NCBI RefSeq assembly: GCF_002105155.1
Contig: NW_019028980.1
Span: 744,001 to 808,000 of the forward strand
DNA from: Lobosporangium transversale
Lineage: Eukaryota; Mortierellomycota; Mortierellomycetes; Mortierellales; Mortierellaceae
DNA length: 64,000 nucleotides
Reading direction: 5' to 3'
A model generated the notes under the pieces. The model searched no databases. It had not been told where the DNA came from and saw only the letters and a program-made list of their open reading frames with translations. Made by a program: the position numbers and the translations under genes. This document shows, piece by piece, positions 1-10,300 of this stretch (its first letter is position 1; each line of letters starts with the position of its first letter).

Positions 1-740
1 GGGTCAAGGGCGGGAAATTGCCTGGCATTCTGATCGGGACCGAGAAGGGCTGTAATGCTGCTTGCTCTGGAGGTGGAACCGCTGAACGCTGCTTCTCAAC
101 TCGTATGATGTGGCGTGCACATGGTAGTGGCGAGCTCTATCTCTATGCTGCCAAATCTCTTTATTTCCCAAAAGAGAAACCAGAAAAATGTAGTCGCAGC
201 TTGGACAAAAGATCGCCTGAAGCCTTGTTCCAGCTTGAGCAGCGACAGATCAAAGCTGTTCACATCCCTGAGGATGATGAATGGGATGAAGCCTCATATT
301 TTAGTGAGGCAGGCCTGCATAAGCGTGCACTTGATAACTCGTGCCTGAATGGGATCAATGTCAGGATCACCCCTGGCTCTCGCAATATGTGTAACCCGAC
401 CTATGGAATTTCAGTTGGTCGTGGCGGCGACTTTAAGTTCAGGGCTGGTACCTGGCATAATATTACCCAGATCGTTCGCGTCAACTCCAAGGGCAAGGCC
501 GTGAAGGACGGTTACCTGGCTGTCTACTTGGACCGCAAACCCGTTGTTCAAATCAATAATCTAGTCCTTCTCAAGAATGGTTACGATCCTAAAAAGACCG
601 TCGGTGAAGACCGTCTAGTCAAGTTTATGTTTTCATCCTTCTTCGGTGGCGCTGACGCGAGTTACCGGACTCGTAAGGCTCAATGGATTGCCTGGAAAGG
701 ATTCAAGATGACCACCAGTGTCAAGAACATTTGGCACTAG
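1..740 (+). CDS. Polysaccharide lyase family 14-like protein, 3' part only
   Basis: The frame is open from the first bases of the window (first full codon at base 3) to the stop at 738-740, so the 5' part lies outside; an internal TTG at 18 is not a start. The protein shows the usual PL14 series: KGGKLPG near the edge, a CSGGG loop, CFSTRMMWR, then YGISVGRGGDFKF, a GTWHNI strand, GYLAVYLD and FSSFFGG. PL14 enzymes cleave uronic-acid polysaccharides (alginate, glucuronan) by beta-elimination and are usually secreted in fungi. Catalytic activity and substrate cannot be read from this fragment. It ends tail-to-tail with the metallo-beta-lactamase gene 300 bp downstream. Confidence 0.85.
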   Translation, partial: VKGGKLPGILIGTEKGCNAACSGGGTAERCFSTRMMWRAHGSGELYLYAAKSLYFPKEKPEKCSRSLDKRSPEALFQLEQRQIKAVHIPEDDEWDEASYFSEAGLHKRALDNSCLNGINVRITPGSRNMCNPTYGISVGRGGDFKFRAGTWHNITQIVRVNSKGKAVKDGYLAVYLDRKPVVQINNLVLLKNGYDPKKTVGEDRLVKFMFSSFFGGADASYRTRKAQWIAWKGFKMTTSVKNIWH

Positions 741-1036
741 AGATCACATCGATTGCAGCATTTTTTTTTTTCAACTCATTTTCCTTATGTAACTTATTGT
801 CAATTCATTTTTATATACCATGTATACTTGCCGCATTAGTTTTTTATATTATCGCGTAGATGTTTTTGTACATTCACCATTACATACATTACACACATTA
901 CATACATTCCATAAGAGAATAATAGCGTTGATCGCTTTGACTCTTTCTATCCAATAAAAATGTACTTTATAACTCATATACACGCTCTGTCTTTCGTTCT
1001 GAATGTGAGACATGGGGCCCTCTATCTTCAAAGCTC
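741..1036. other. Shared 3' intergenic spacer
   Basis: Spacer between two convergent genes. It is AT-rich, with a T-run at 761-770 and a CATTACATA-type microsatellite at about 875-910. No gene is seen. Confidence 0.6.
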
Positions 1037-2008
1037 CTAATGGTGAATATAAAAATCACTACCAACTCCCAGCGACGCGACTCTGCCAGGCATGGCCTGC
1101 TCCAGTGCAGCCTTTGCTCTCCATCCGGAGCAATGACCTGGAGCCATAAATGATGGATCGATCTTTAACATATCATCAATTGTTTCTAATAAAAAAAAAA
1201 AAAAAAAAAAAAAAAAAGATTTAAAGAGCTGCAACTACTGAATTTTCTTTTTCCTTTTCTCATGGTTGGTATTAAATGGACTGACGTACCTTTGATCCTT
1301 GTTTCGACACTGTGTCCAGCAAGGTGGAATCCTCCCACAACGAAAAAGATTTGATTGTCAGCAACGTCGCTGCCTTTGGCACTGTTGGAATTACTATTGT
1401 TGCTGTTTTTTGGATCAAACGCGTGTTTCACGTCCTGACAGACGTTAATCACGCCTGCATGACTACAGCCCGTGAGGACGACAAGACCCTTGGATCTGAC
1501 TCGAGCAACCAAGTATCGCTCATCCATGATCTCAGGTTCCGGTTTCCAAGATTTACTGTCCTGGAACCATCGAACATGATTTGGAATACCGGTTTCATAA
1601 GATGTCTTGCGTGGAATCAGGCCTGAGACGCCGAAAAATCCATCGCAGATCGTATGTGCCTGACTTTTCAGCGAAACCTTTTAAAAAAAAATAGCGTGAG
1701 AAAAAAATAAAAGATAAAAAAAGAGGAGTCAAAACAAAAAAAAATAAATAAATAAAATAAAAAACTTCCATTACCTGTGCACCAGCCTTCTTAAGGCCAT
1801 CAAGAGAAGGATCCGCACCCCAGGCTACATACTGAATAGGCTCCTCTTCTGGCTCATTATGAACCTTTAACGATTTGGTGAGACATGTACCACGTTGATC
1901 TGGTCGATCAGGGTGCAAATCCACGACAACTATAAAAAAAAAAAATAGCGTTTTCATTTCGAAACTCTCTGAGGTTTTTGTTCCAGAAGAAGAACGGGTT
2001 GGGGATTG

Positions 2009-2042
<34 letters not shown>

Positions 2043-2840
2043 ATAACAAGGACCCTCAAGAACGGATTGGGGGATTGCTTCGATATTCTTTCATTATGAT
2101 GTGATGGATGTTTATGATGTGATGGATATTTATGTGCTTACCTGGTGATAGGCCTTGCTTTTTCTCACGCGCCTCCCTAATCTTCTCAACAGCCGCAATC
2201 ATACCACCCGAGTGATCAATATGCCAGTGTGAAAGAACAACAACCTCAATCTTTTCAAACTCAAGTTCAAGCCGTCTGGCATTGTCAAGGAAAATGGCAG
2301 AATGTGGCCCTGTATCAAAGAGAATTCTGTGTTCAACACCATCCTTGATTCCCGTCTAAATTATTTTAATTATTTATTAGTCCTATTTCGCTCAAAAGTT
2401 CCATGGTAAGATCATTCGAGGTTGGTGCAGAGTAATAATAAGAATAGCAAATAAGTTTTTACCACTAAGATGGATAATCCATGCGCTCCACAGCAGACAT
2501 CGTTGAAATCAAAGGCAATGGTGCGAACAGGTCGTTCACCATCTTGAGTATGCGGATGTACATCCTCATGTCCATGTCCATGTTCATGCTCATGTTCACG
2601 TTCACGCTCATGAGTGTTGGCTGACTCTTTTTCTGTGGTCTTCTCCCAGTCAATATTTCTCTTGTCCGAAAACAGTTTGATGGCCTGTGCGGTCTGCCCT
2701 AGTTCTCTAGGGACTGAAGTCATAAAGTCGACATCATTATCCACAATGACGGTCAGACGTAAGGCATCGAGTTCAATAAGATCTGGGAATAAATTCGGCT
2801 CTGCTTCACGAGAGTCTGTGGTCGGTGTGGAAGTTGCCAT
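1037..2840 (-). CDS. Metallo-beta-lactamase-fold hydrolase, five exons
   Basis: Exons read 2840-2463, 2355-2142, 1929-1775, 1677-1290 and 1185-1037; all junctions are GT..AG and stay in frame (427 aa). Exon 2 carries the zinc-binding HxHxDH motif (LSHWHIDHSGG) after an ILFDTGP strand. Exon 4 carries TGCSHAGV and a VVGGFHL strand. Exon 5 has APGHCSG. This order matches the MBL subgroup that includes archaeal dihydropterin/RFA-P-synthase-like proteins (DHPS-like MBL fold), whose role in fungi is unknown. Between residues of about 75 and 110 there is an insertion rich in His, Glu and Arg. Start chosen at the ATG at 2840, the first that precedes a plausible N-terminus. Intron 2 holds a retrotransposon tail. 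All metal ligands that I can see are kept. Confidence 0.85.
1990..2079 (-). mobile_element. 5'-truncated retrotransposon tail with target-site duplication
   Basis: A run of about 31 T (2011-2041) is followed by GATAACAAGGACCCTC. The pair is flanked by near-identical copies of a 21-22-base sequence (1990-2010 and 2058-2079). Read on the minus strand this is a short retroelement 3' end, GAGGGTCCTTGTTATC plus poly-A, inserted by target-primed reverse transcription. It sits inside intron 2 of the metallo-beta-lactamase gene. Confidence 0.75.
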
Positions 2841-3076
2841 AGTTGAAAGAAATGAAGTTTTGTTGAGATAAAACAAAAAAAAAAAAAAAAAAGCGAAGAC
2901 AATTCTTTAGTACTTCACATTTATTTATAAAAAAATAAAAAAAAAAAAAACTTTGTTGCGCAGTATAACCATGCGCCAGCGACGCGTCTCCCGCCACGTT
3001 TTTTCATTCTCGGCTTACTTTCAATGGGAAATGGGCTTTTACGCGAATGCAGTTCACAGAAAGAGTCATCTTTTTT

Positions 3077-3092
3077 AAACCGATCGACTCCT

Positions 3093-3126
<34 letters not shown>

Positions 3127-3163
3127 ATAACAAGGACCCTCAGGAAACCGATCGACTCCTTCT
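3077..3163 (-). mobile_element. Second truncated retrotransposon tail with perfect 19-bp TSD
   Basis: Flanking 19-mers at 3077-3095 and 3145-3163 are identical. Between them lie 30 T (3096-3125) and GATAACAAGGACCCTCAGG (3126-3144). The insert is the same 3' tail as the copy at 1990-2079, so only about 19 nt of element body plus poly-A were copied. Confidence 0.8.
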
Positions 3164-3362
3164 CTTCGGCACATAAAAAAATAAATTATCCATAGCTCCA
3201 ACGCGTCTTCTTCCAGATACTTCATCATGTACAGAGAGTCCTCAAAAAAGGGTCCAAAATAGTGCCTTGTCAATGAGCCCTTTTAATTCAATTAAGAAGA
3301 GGGTCGTTTTTTAAGCCCTTTCTTTAAGGTTGATCGATAAAGCATTATATATATAATATATA

Positions 3363-3630
3363 TTTTTTTTTTTTTTTTTTTTTTTTTGGTAACAAGGACC
3401 CACGAGGTCATGTAGGATTTATTTATATGTAGCAGACTCGGCCTGATAAAGAGGGTGTTACCCAGCTTGCATGGCATTGAGGGTAGGGTAGCATACCATG
3501 CAGCTTCTTGATATGGTGGCACCTGGCTGTAAGACAAGGACCATGTATTTATAGGTCGTGCTAATGTAGAATGTGCTCTTGTGGAAAGCCTAAGTGTTAC
3601 TAAAGATTTGGAAGCTACTAGGTACAACAC
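3363..3630 (-). mobile_element. Third, longer copy of the same retroelement 3' end
   Basis: A T-run (3363-3387) is followed by GGTAACAAGGACCC, a one-base variant of the tail in the two neighbours, and then by further unassigned sequence up to the tRNA gene. The right boundary is a guess: I could not find a target-site duplication. Orientation (minus strand, poly-A at the left) is the same as for the two short copies. It could be a SINE or a truncated LINE. Confidence 0.45.
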
Positions 3631-3641
3631 GCTCGCAAGGC

Positions 3642-3715
3642 GCTGGAATGGTGTAGTTGGTTATCACATGCCTCTCACTAAGGCAAGGTCCCAGGTTCGA
3701 ACCCTGGTTTCAGCA
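3642..3715 (+). tRNA. tRNA-Val (anticodon CAC)
   Basis: 74-nt cloverleaf without intron. The acceptor stem GCTGGAA/TTTCAGC pairs with one G-U. The D arm starts GTG and ends CAC. The anticodon stem TGCCT/AGGCA holds the loop CTCACTA, giving anticodon CAC. The T arm is CCAGG-TTCGAAC-CCTGG, and the discriminator is A. TTTT, a pol III terminator, follows at 3717-3720. The retroelement copy on its 5' side is close enough to suggest tRNA-targeted insertion. Confidence 0.88.
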
Positions 3716-3755
3716 CTTTTGCCACCAACCGCGGCATTCTTTTTGTTTTGGGTAT

Positions 3756-3790
3756 GGATTACTCTATTTGGCAGCCCAGCTGCCAAATAG
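3756..3790 (+). repeat. Perfect palindrome, left copy of a 23-bp inverted motif
   Basis: 3764-3775 (CTATTTGGCAGC) and 3779-3790 are perfect reverse complements around CCA. The 23 bases at 3756-3778 recur in inverted orientation at 11484-11506 with one mismatch. Confidence 0.8.
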
Positions 3791-4493
3791 CATCAGACTT
3801 TTGTCTATCGTCCACCATCACCAGAAGATCCTTTATTAATTTATTTCCGACATCACGTAAGTGCAGTCGCTCTTAGTTTGGTTGTTTGGCACCTTATCCT
3901 CGTGGTTCAACTTTGATTCTGATCCGTTTGGTAAGCTTTCCGTACCTTTGTCTCAATCTAAACCGCAAAATGCCTAATTTAAAGATGGCCTTTGAAAGCC
4001 GAACTTCGTCTTTTAGTACTTGTTTTCTTTTCTTTCATCCATGCGGTCTTCGACTTTGTATGGTGGCAATCACTCCTGACATTTTATGTGAGGGAAATAA
4101 CTACTTCAGCTTGGTTGCGGTACTTTTTTTTTCTTTTCTTCTTCAAGCTTGGGTTTAGTGTTAGGTCACGTTAGTCATCCTTTACATTATAAAGGTCCCT
4201 TGTAATATTTCACCCAAGAAGCGTGCTGATTGTAAAACGGTGATACTGACCAAACCGATGAATGTTTTTTCTTAAAAGCTTGTTTCTGCCACGTTGGCGA
4301 TTAAAATTGCTCTCACAAGAGTCACCAGGAATATTTTTGAATTGGCGCATTCGGAAAACTAACTTTTGGTCAAGATTAAACCCTTTGATTGACATTTTTT
4401 TGCAGCTATCGAGACTACTCATAAAGTTGACACAAACAAAGGATAATCTCACAGGAAGGGGTTCACATCTCCTGAAATCCTCCATTTTTGGCC
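3791..4493. other. Spacer between tRNA region and hypothetical gene
   Basis: No convincing gene on either strand. A 91-codon minus-strand frame at 4210-4485 has no homology that I recognise and lies in the 3' flank of the next gene. Confidence 0.5.
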
Positions 4494-5277
4494 TCAGGCG
4501 CGATCATTTTTTTTACAGATCTCGGTTGTAATGATCTTCAGTTCGCTTATTATAGTGCTTTTCAGTTCGTCCATGGTGCTCTTCATCTCGGCTGTGGCGG
4601 AGATCACAAGTAGAAATGGCAAAGCATATTAGGCAAAAATAAAATAAAATAAATTAAAAAAAAGTACAGATATCACAAAGCCTGTTGTCTGTTGTTTTCG
4701 ACTGAAATGAACTGATATCAACTCACTTACAGACATCCTTCTCTAGAGATCTTAGACGAGATGCTATGGTACCACCATCAGCATCACTGCCATACTTGTC
4801 GAGGATTTCGGAACGCGGTGGTGGGGTCACGCGGTATGCCCTGTAAGGAGAGGGTACCTCGACGGGGTCTGGCGGGGGAGGGGGATGAGTGGAGAGTTCT
4901 GTGGACATGACGAGTGGGGTCGGATCGATATAATGCCAGGGACTGCTGAGCCTGACAGGCAGTATCACAAACGTGGCGTTTTTTGGACATTTTTTTTTCT
5001 CCTCAAATATGTCTGCAATGCTCGTCTGGCACCGACGGCATTTGTGGACATGCCGAGGAAACGCTATATGTCCAACTTCATTACATTCTTCCCCGGGCAG
5101 TTGGAACTTGCCAGTTTTTGTCGGTGTAGTAGTGTAGGCGATGCACAGTTTGCTGCGAATTGGTTTGAAGTAGACGGTGGCACTTGCAGAGGAAGAAAGG
5201 CTTTCTGCACCATCGTAAGGAGGAGGAGGGCCTTCTGGCGTGGTATTCTTGTTTTTTTTTATTATAGTTTTAGGCAT
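4494..5277 (-). CDS. Hypothetical protein with C-terminal coiled coil, two exons
   Basis: Exon 1 is 5277-4731 and exon 2 is 4591-4494. The intron starts GTAAGT and ends CACAG, and the join is in frame (214 aa). Without the intron the frame stops after the cysteine codon made by the donor; splicing adds a heptad-patterned tail (SEMKSTMDELKS and on), typical of a coiled coil. The middle holds a run of Cys/His (CNEVGHIAF..HVHKCRRCQ), possibly a zinc site, then proline-rich segments. I do not recognise the family. Its start is 424 bp from the divergent gene at 5701, so the two may share a promoter. Confidence 0.6.
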
Positions 5278-5348
5278 CACCAACTCAAAATAAAAAAGGA
5301 ACTTGAATTTCTTTGTTCAAGATGCTGGCCTTCTTTTTAAGTGAAGGG

Positions 5349-5508
5349 TTTACTTTGTTCATAATTCTGTCCAGCGTCCCAATATTTTTACACGGGTTTA
5401 CTGCGTAAATATTTTTGGGTGGCTCGCTTACATTTTACATGTGTTTGCTTCGTTCATATTTTTTCCAGCGGTCCTAATTCTTTACATGGGTCTACTGCGT
5501 TGATTTTT
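5349..5508 (+). repeat. Diverged direct repeat, two units of about 60 bp
   Basis: 5349-5408 and 5447-5508 both read, with substitutions, TTTRCTTYGTTCATA, then TCCAGCG, TCCYAAT, TTTACAYGGG, TYTACTGCGT. The pair lies in the shared upstream region of the divergent genes at 5277 and 5701, where a duplicated regulatory block would sit. Confidence 0.6.
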
Positions 5509-5700
5509 TGCCAGTGTCACTAACATCTAGACATTCATACCTTGCACGTGGCCAACTTCATTTTTTAAAAAAATTCATCAGTTCCAGTAGAGAAATATGG
5601 GGCCCAGACTAGGGACAAATATTATTTTTTTTTCTTCTCATTTCTTCATTCCAACCATTACATATTTTCCACATTCATACCTTTATCACATACATTCTGC

Positions 5701-6207
5701 ATGTCTTCCACTAACAACACCATTTCTTCTTCCTCTGCAGTTAGCACTAGCAAGAAACGTACTCGTGACGAAGTAGAGAGCACTCCCAACGTCAACAAGG
5801 TGTCATCGAGTACCCGATCCGATCCAAACGAGTACCGTGGCAGGTTAGTGCCTTTCGCGCCAGTGTCCACGGATGGTGTGCTAAGTGCATATAGTAAACT
5901 TTTCCTGGATCTGAATCACTGTTCAATCCGCGGGCAGTCTAATCCTTTGCCAGCCGACTATCAGGACGGGCCTCGAGAGTGGTTGACACTCGAGGGTCAT
6001 GTGGCGAGGACACACAAGGGCGATGTGGTGAAGCGTGAAACCTTCACGCTATTCCATCTGCATGAGCCATCGTTGTTCAAGCAGTTGGAGAAGCACAAGC
6101 TTCGGCTGGTCTCGGAGGAGGATTGGGAGACCGCCAAAAAAGCAAGGGCTACTCTGCAACAACAACGTAGAGTGACTGAAGCGCCTGTGGTTTATATTGG
6201 ATCCTGA
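5701..6207 (+). CDS. Hypothetical protein, possibly transposon-derived
   Basis: 168-aa frame that starts with a Ser/Thr-rich stretch and a nuclear-localisation-like KKRTRDE, followed by an unrecognised globular part. The frame ends at TGA just where an overlapping +1 frame continues into a basic, zinc-knuckle tail (6188-6343, listed separately). This suggests a single ancestral protein broken by a one-base indel, or an unspotted short intron. The function is unknown; the tail resembles those of Mutator-like transposases and related domesticated proteins. Confidence 0.5.
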   Translation: MSSTNNTISSSSAVSTSKKRTRDEVESTPNVNKVSSSTRSDPNEYRGRLVPFAPVSTDGVLSAYSKLFLDLNHCSIRGQSNPLPADYQDGPREWLTLEGHVARTHKGDVVKRETFTLFHLHEPSLFKQLEKHKLRLVSEEDWETAKKARATLQQQRRVTEAPVVYIGS

Positions 6208-6343
6208 AATTACGGCGAGGAAAGGTCGACCACGGACAAAACGAATCAAGAGCAGTGTGGAGACCGGCAAGCATTTGTCGAAGCAAAGGTGTGGAGAGTG
6301 TGGGGCTCTAGGGCATAACAAAAGATTCCATAACCAAATTTAG
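6188..6343 (+). pseudogene. Frameshifted GRP-basic plus zinc-knuckle tail
   Basis: In the +1 frame relative to the 5701 gene the sequence reads WFILDPEITARKGRPRTKR, followed by CGECGALGHNKRFHNQ and a stop. A GRPRTKR stretch followed by CxxCxxxGHN is common at the C-terminus of MULE-type transposases and plant/fungal FAR1-like proteins. There is no start codon of its own, so I treat it as the displaced end of the upstream gene. Confidence 0.55.
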
Positions 6344-7368
6344 AGGAAAAAAATATTTGTAAGGGGGCCTGTACCTTATTATTATTATTAGTATGGTAAA
6401 ATAAATTTATAACGGAGTGTTTCTTTATGGACATGTCGATACCTTGGTGCTATAGGCAAAGTCACTCATTTCAAACCTAATTGATGTCGCTCCATCCGAA
6501 GCTACTAATAGGCATCGAAGCGCAACTTATTCATATGAGTTTTACGCTTTCTGACAAACACTAATATTTGTAATAATATGATGAATGTTACAAGACGTAG
6601 TGTGTGAAGTTTGGTGGCTATTTATGTGGCTGCAGTGTTCCTTTTGTACGTGTACATTTGTACATGTGATCAGATATGCAATTAGACGAAATATGCAACA
6701 AGTCCAATATCGTTGTAAAAAGAAAGACATTTGGTGATCCTAAACCATCTTCGCAGTTAATGGAGGTTAAGAAGATTTATTGTCTAAAATACAGATTGGT
6801 ACATTGATGGGCCTTATATACTGTAATAGTTTATTTAGTCAAATTCCAATATGTGCCCATTAATAGGCAAAATGTTTCATAGGTTTCACGTACAGACACA
6901 GAGACACAGAGGCTAGAATTCAGGCACATGTCTTTTCACTACATCTAACCATAAAGTAGAAACTAAAAGCATCTTCAGTTACACGCGCGTAGCGCGCTCA
7001 CAAAGCGATCTGATCTGATCAACACCTTGCTTCATACTCAATTCTTCACTCCCTCATTCCATTCCCCTCATTCCTCTCATTCCTCTCATTCCTCATTCCG
7101 TACTCAAAGGAAAATAATAAAAAAAAGCGCGCTTGAGGGAAGCTAACAAGTGATCGATTGAACAATTGAATTATGAGGAGAGTATATTGAACTGGACTTG
7201 ACAATATGAGTTAAAAGTATAAAGGCATGTTCGCTTACGCTTATATTTTTCTTTTATACATCATACATCACCGCCATTTATTACGATAACCACTACTTGT
7301 AACGCTTGCTCGTACTCACAAATATCTACTCAATCCCCTCAACAAAAAATACAAAGTAACCTATCAAC
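6344..7368. other. Intergenic, promoter side of the Crypton-like gene
   Basis: No gene is seen. It has a short ATT repeat (6377-6391) and a tandem CTCATTC repeat (about 7060-7100). The 100 bp before 7369 are pyrimidine-rich with ACAAAAAATACAAAG just upstream of the start. Confidence 0.5.
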
Positions 7369-10300
7369 ATGCCCCGCACCATCGCTTCTTCATCTTCTTG
7401 CAACGCTGCCTCCTCAACAACAAATGCAGGTCCAAGCGGCGCCTTCTTCGAATTTAGTGTGAAGCGAGGGAAAGAAGGAAGAAGTGGCTATGCACGAAAG
7501 GCTAAGGAAGCCAGAGATGAAAGAGGAAAAAGGAGAGAGATCCGTGAGGGCAAAAAAAGGGCCTGTTCTGTAGGCGTCCATAGCGTCTCCGAGGAACACA
7601 CCCCTCACAAGCGGATCCATTCCCAAGACACCATGATCGGTGCAACAACTGATAACTCCTCCAGCAACCCTCAATCGTCTTATTCGTCTGAAGAAACAGC
7701 AGAGCAGAGAAAAACCTGTGTCAACAATGTTCTTGAATCTCTCCTGGCCAACAAGAGTCCCTCAAAGACATTGCTGCAGTACAGGACGTACTTAAAAGCT
7801 TGGCAGGTAAATTTTTTTTTTGTTTATTTGTTTATTTTATTTTTTAGGACATTCAATTTTTTTTTCATGCTTCGTAATACAAAATATGTAAATACAATAT
7901 AAATGATAGGTGTTCTGCACAAGAGAAAAAGGGGACTGCAGCGTTGATGCAAGAAAAATGCTAAAGTTTTTCGAGGAGGTTGTTTTCAAGCGTACAGTGA
8001 AGAAATATATCGATCCAAATGCGGGATTCAGTGGCGCCGTTGGAAAGGCTTCATCACAGGCGTCCAAATCAGTGTTGGAGGGTAAGCTGACTCGCGAAAA
8101 TAAGAGAAAACTGAAGGCTTGGAAAGCAGAAACAGAAGAGAGTATTTTTCAGGATGTCGTCCATGAGCTGGAGCAAAATTATAGCCAACATGACTCACAG
8201 CCTTATAAGACCTTGGCCTTTGAGGAGTTCGAGGAAGCCTCCCAAGGTGACAAAGACGATGCAGGAAGCGAAGACGAGGAACAAAATCACTCGCAACCAG
8301 CTGAAGAAGAGGCCCTCATGTCTACTGAGCCGCAAGCCCTCATGGTCTCCTCCATTGCGGAAAGAACAAAAGGTAAATCTAGTGTAATCATGTAACCAAA
8401 ACAACCTTGTTCAAAGCTGTGGCTCACTCTTAATTGACATTCTGACACTTCATTTTAACTCAAATATAGTTCTTTCGCATCCGCTAACTGATGAGACTGG
8501 CCGAAAATTCATCTATGCGCCTATCTCGATAGAAACAGTGGATTGTGCCAGGAAGGCGTTAATTTATCTCTACAAGGAGCAAGCGTCATCAAAGGTGGAT
8601 TGGCCAAACCCTGCACCTCATCCGCGCAAGGATATCCCGCTGAAGGAGGCTATCGAGGAATACGAGGGGAAACTAGTGTATGACACCTCATTCCAGGGGT
8701 CGACGCGCACTGATACCTGTTCTATTCGTGACACCTATAATGAGAAGCAGTTTATTCGGATGGCCCTCCATACGTGGGGTATGAAGCCAATGCTGCGACT
8801 AAAAGGGAAGCGAGTGTATCATGCGGAAGGTAGGTTTCAGTATATGCGTGAACGCCTTTGTATCTTGGCACGACACCATATGCTGTTGCGAGATGAGGAT
8901 ATTCGCAACCTTAATCTGTCTGATGTATTCAGCATCATGTCTTCCCATCCGGCAAGTGGATCCCAGCCAGCTCTCGGACTTACATTTTGCATATCTCGTG
9001 GCAAAACGAATAAAAAAGGTGTTAAGCTTTATGCAACCGCCTTTCGTCATAAAGTTTTTTACAGGTGTACTGTAGGAGCGTTTGGCTTCTACATGTTGGA
9101 ACGATTCATGGTAAGGGACTTATGCCATTCTTGTCTCTTCTTACCGCAATATACACTATGTACTTTCCTAGCTCGTTGTTAAATGTTGGGCTGTGTACCA
9201 TCCTATAATAGCTGGATAAGGAGGATGTCCCAAACTTCGCTGATCCCGACGATTGGTACAACATCAAGCTTTTGATCGCAGCTAGTACGATCGAGAGGCG
9301 CAACGCAGGCCTTCGCAAGAATGCTGTTGCACCAAAGACTCAAATCGATGCCACAGCTTCTGTGATGCGAATCTGTGGCGTCTATTCGACCAAGGTCACT
9401 CACGCTGGTCGACACGCAGGAACATCAGATGCGTACCGTCTGGGCTTAGGCTTGGAGCATATCCGTCACCTTGGGCGTTGGGTAATGGGACAGATGGAGA
9501 GTTTCTATGCTCCAAAGAACCCCACCACGGGCGCGTTTTATATGGCTCATTTCAACAAGGAACAAGAACCTTATATCCTTGAACGTAATCTCGTTATCCC
9601 TGACTTGGAGCTGCAGAGGAAAATTTTCCCTTGGATCGAAGGGAACTTTAACAGCAGCGCTAGAGAGAATGAGGAATGGGTCAAGGATTGTGATGATGCT
9701 ATGACAGATGTAAACCCGGATCTCATCACGGAGGACGATCTGCACTGGGGAGGCTGGCAGGAGCGTATGCGCCATTCGACAGCGGCTAGGGATCAAGATG
9801 AAAAAACTACGGGAAGCTCCGCCGCAACGACCAATAAGCTCATGAACAGCGCAATGATTGATCGACGGGCTTTCCTACTATTGCTGGTACAAATGAGGAG
9901 AGTTACCCTTCAAGACGCCGTGCTGTACCTGAAGCCTGACAGCAAAGGAAGGACTTTGAGCAATAAACTTTTAGAATCACTTCCAGAAATCTTTGAGAGT
10001 CAGCTGTTCCTGGACTTTCAGATAGAGCTCCTCCGTACAATCGAAGTGCATCAGCAGAGCGCCAATGTCGTCAATCCATTGGTCCCAGTTGACAAACATG
10101 TGGTCTCCAACGCGCTAAACAGCCTTAGTCACCAGAATGCATCTCTTGAAGCAGCTATTGCTCGGCAAGGGGCACAAATGGCACAGCAAGAGGCACAACA
10201 AAGGGCGCAGTTGTCTGCCATGAGCTCAGAGCTCGCGACGCTAAAGCAGCAAATGGAGATAGTGATACATTTACTGCAAGGTCCGTCAGATCGCCAAGCT

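Noticed and set aside
4210-4485. 91-codon minus-strand frame
   Set aside because: Lies in the 3' flank of the hypothetical gene, no recognisable domain, overlaps an equal-length frame on the other strand.
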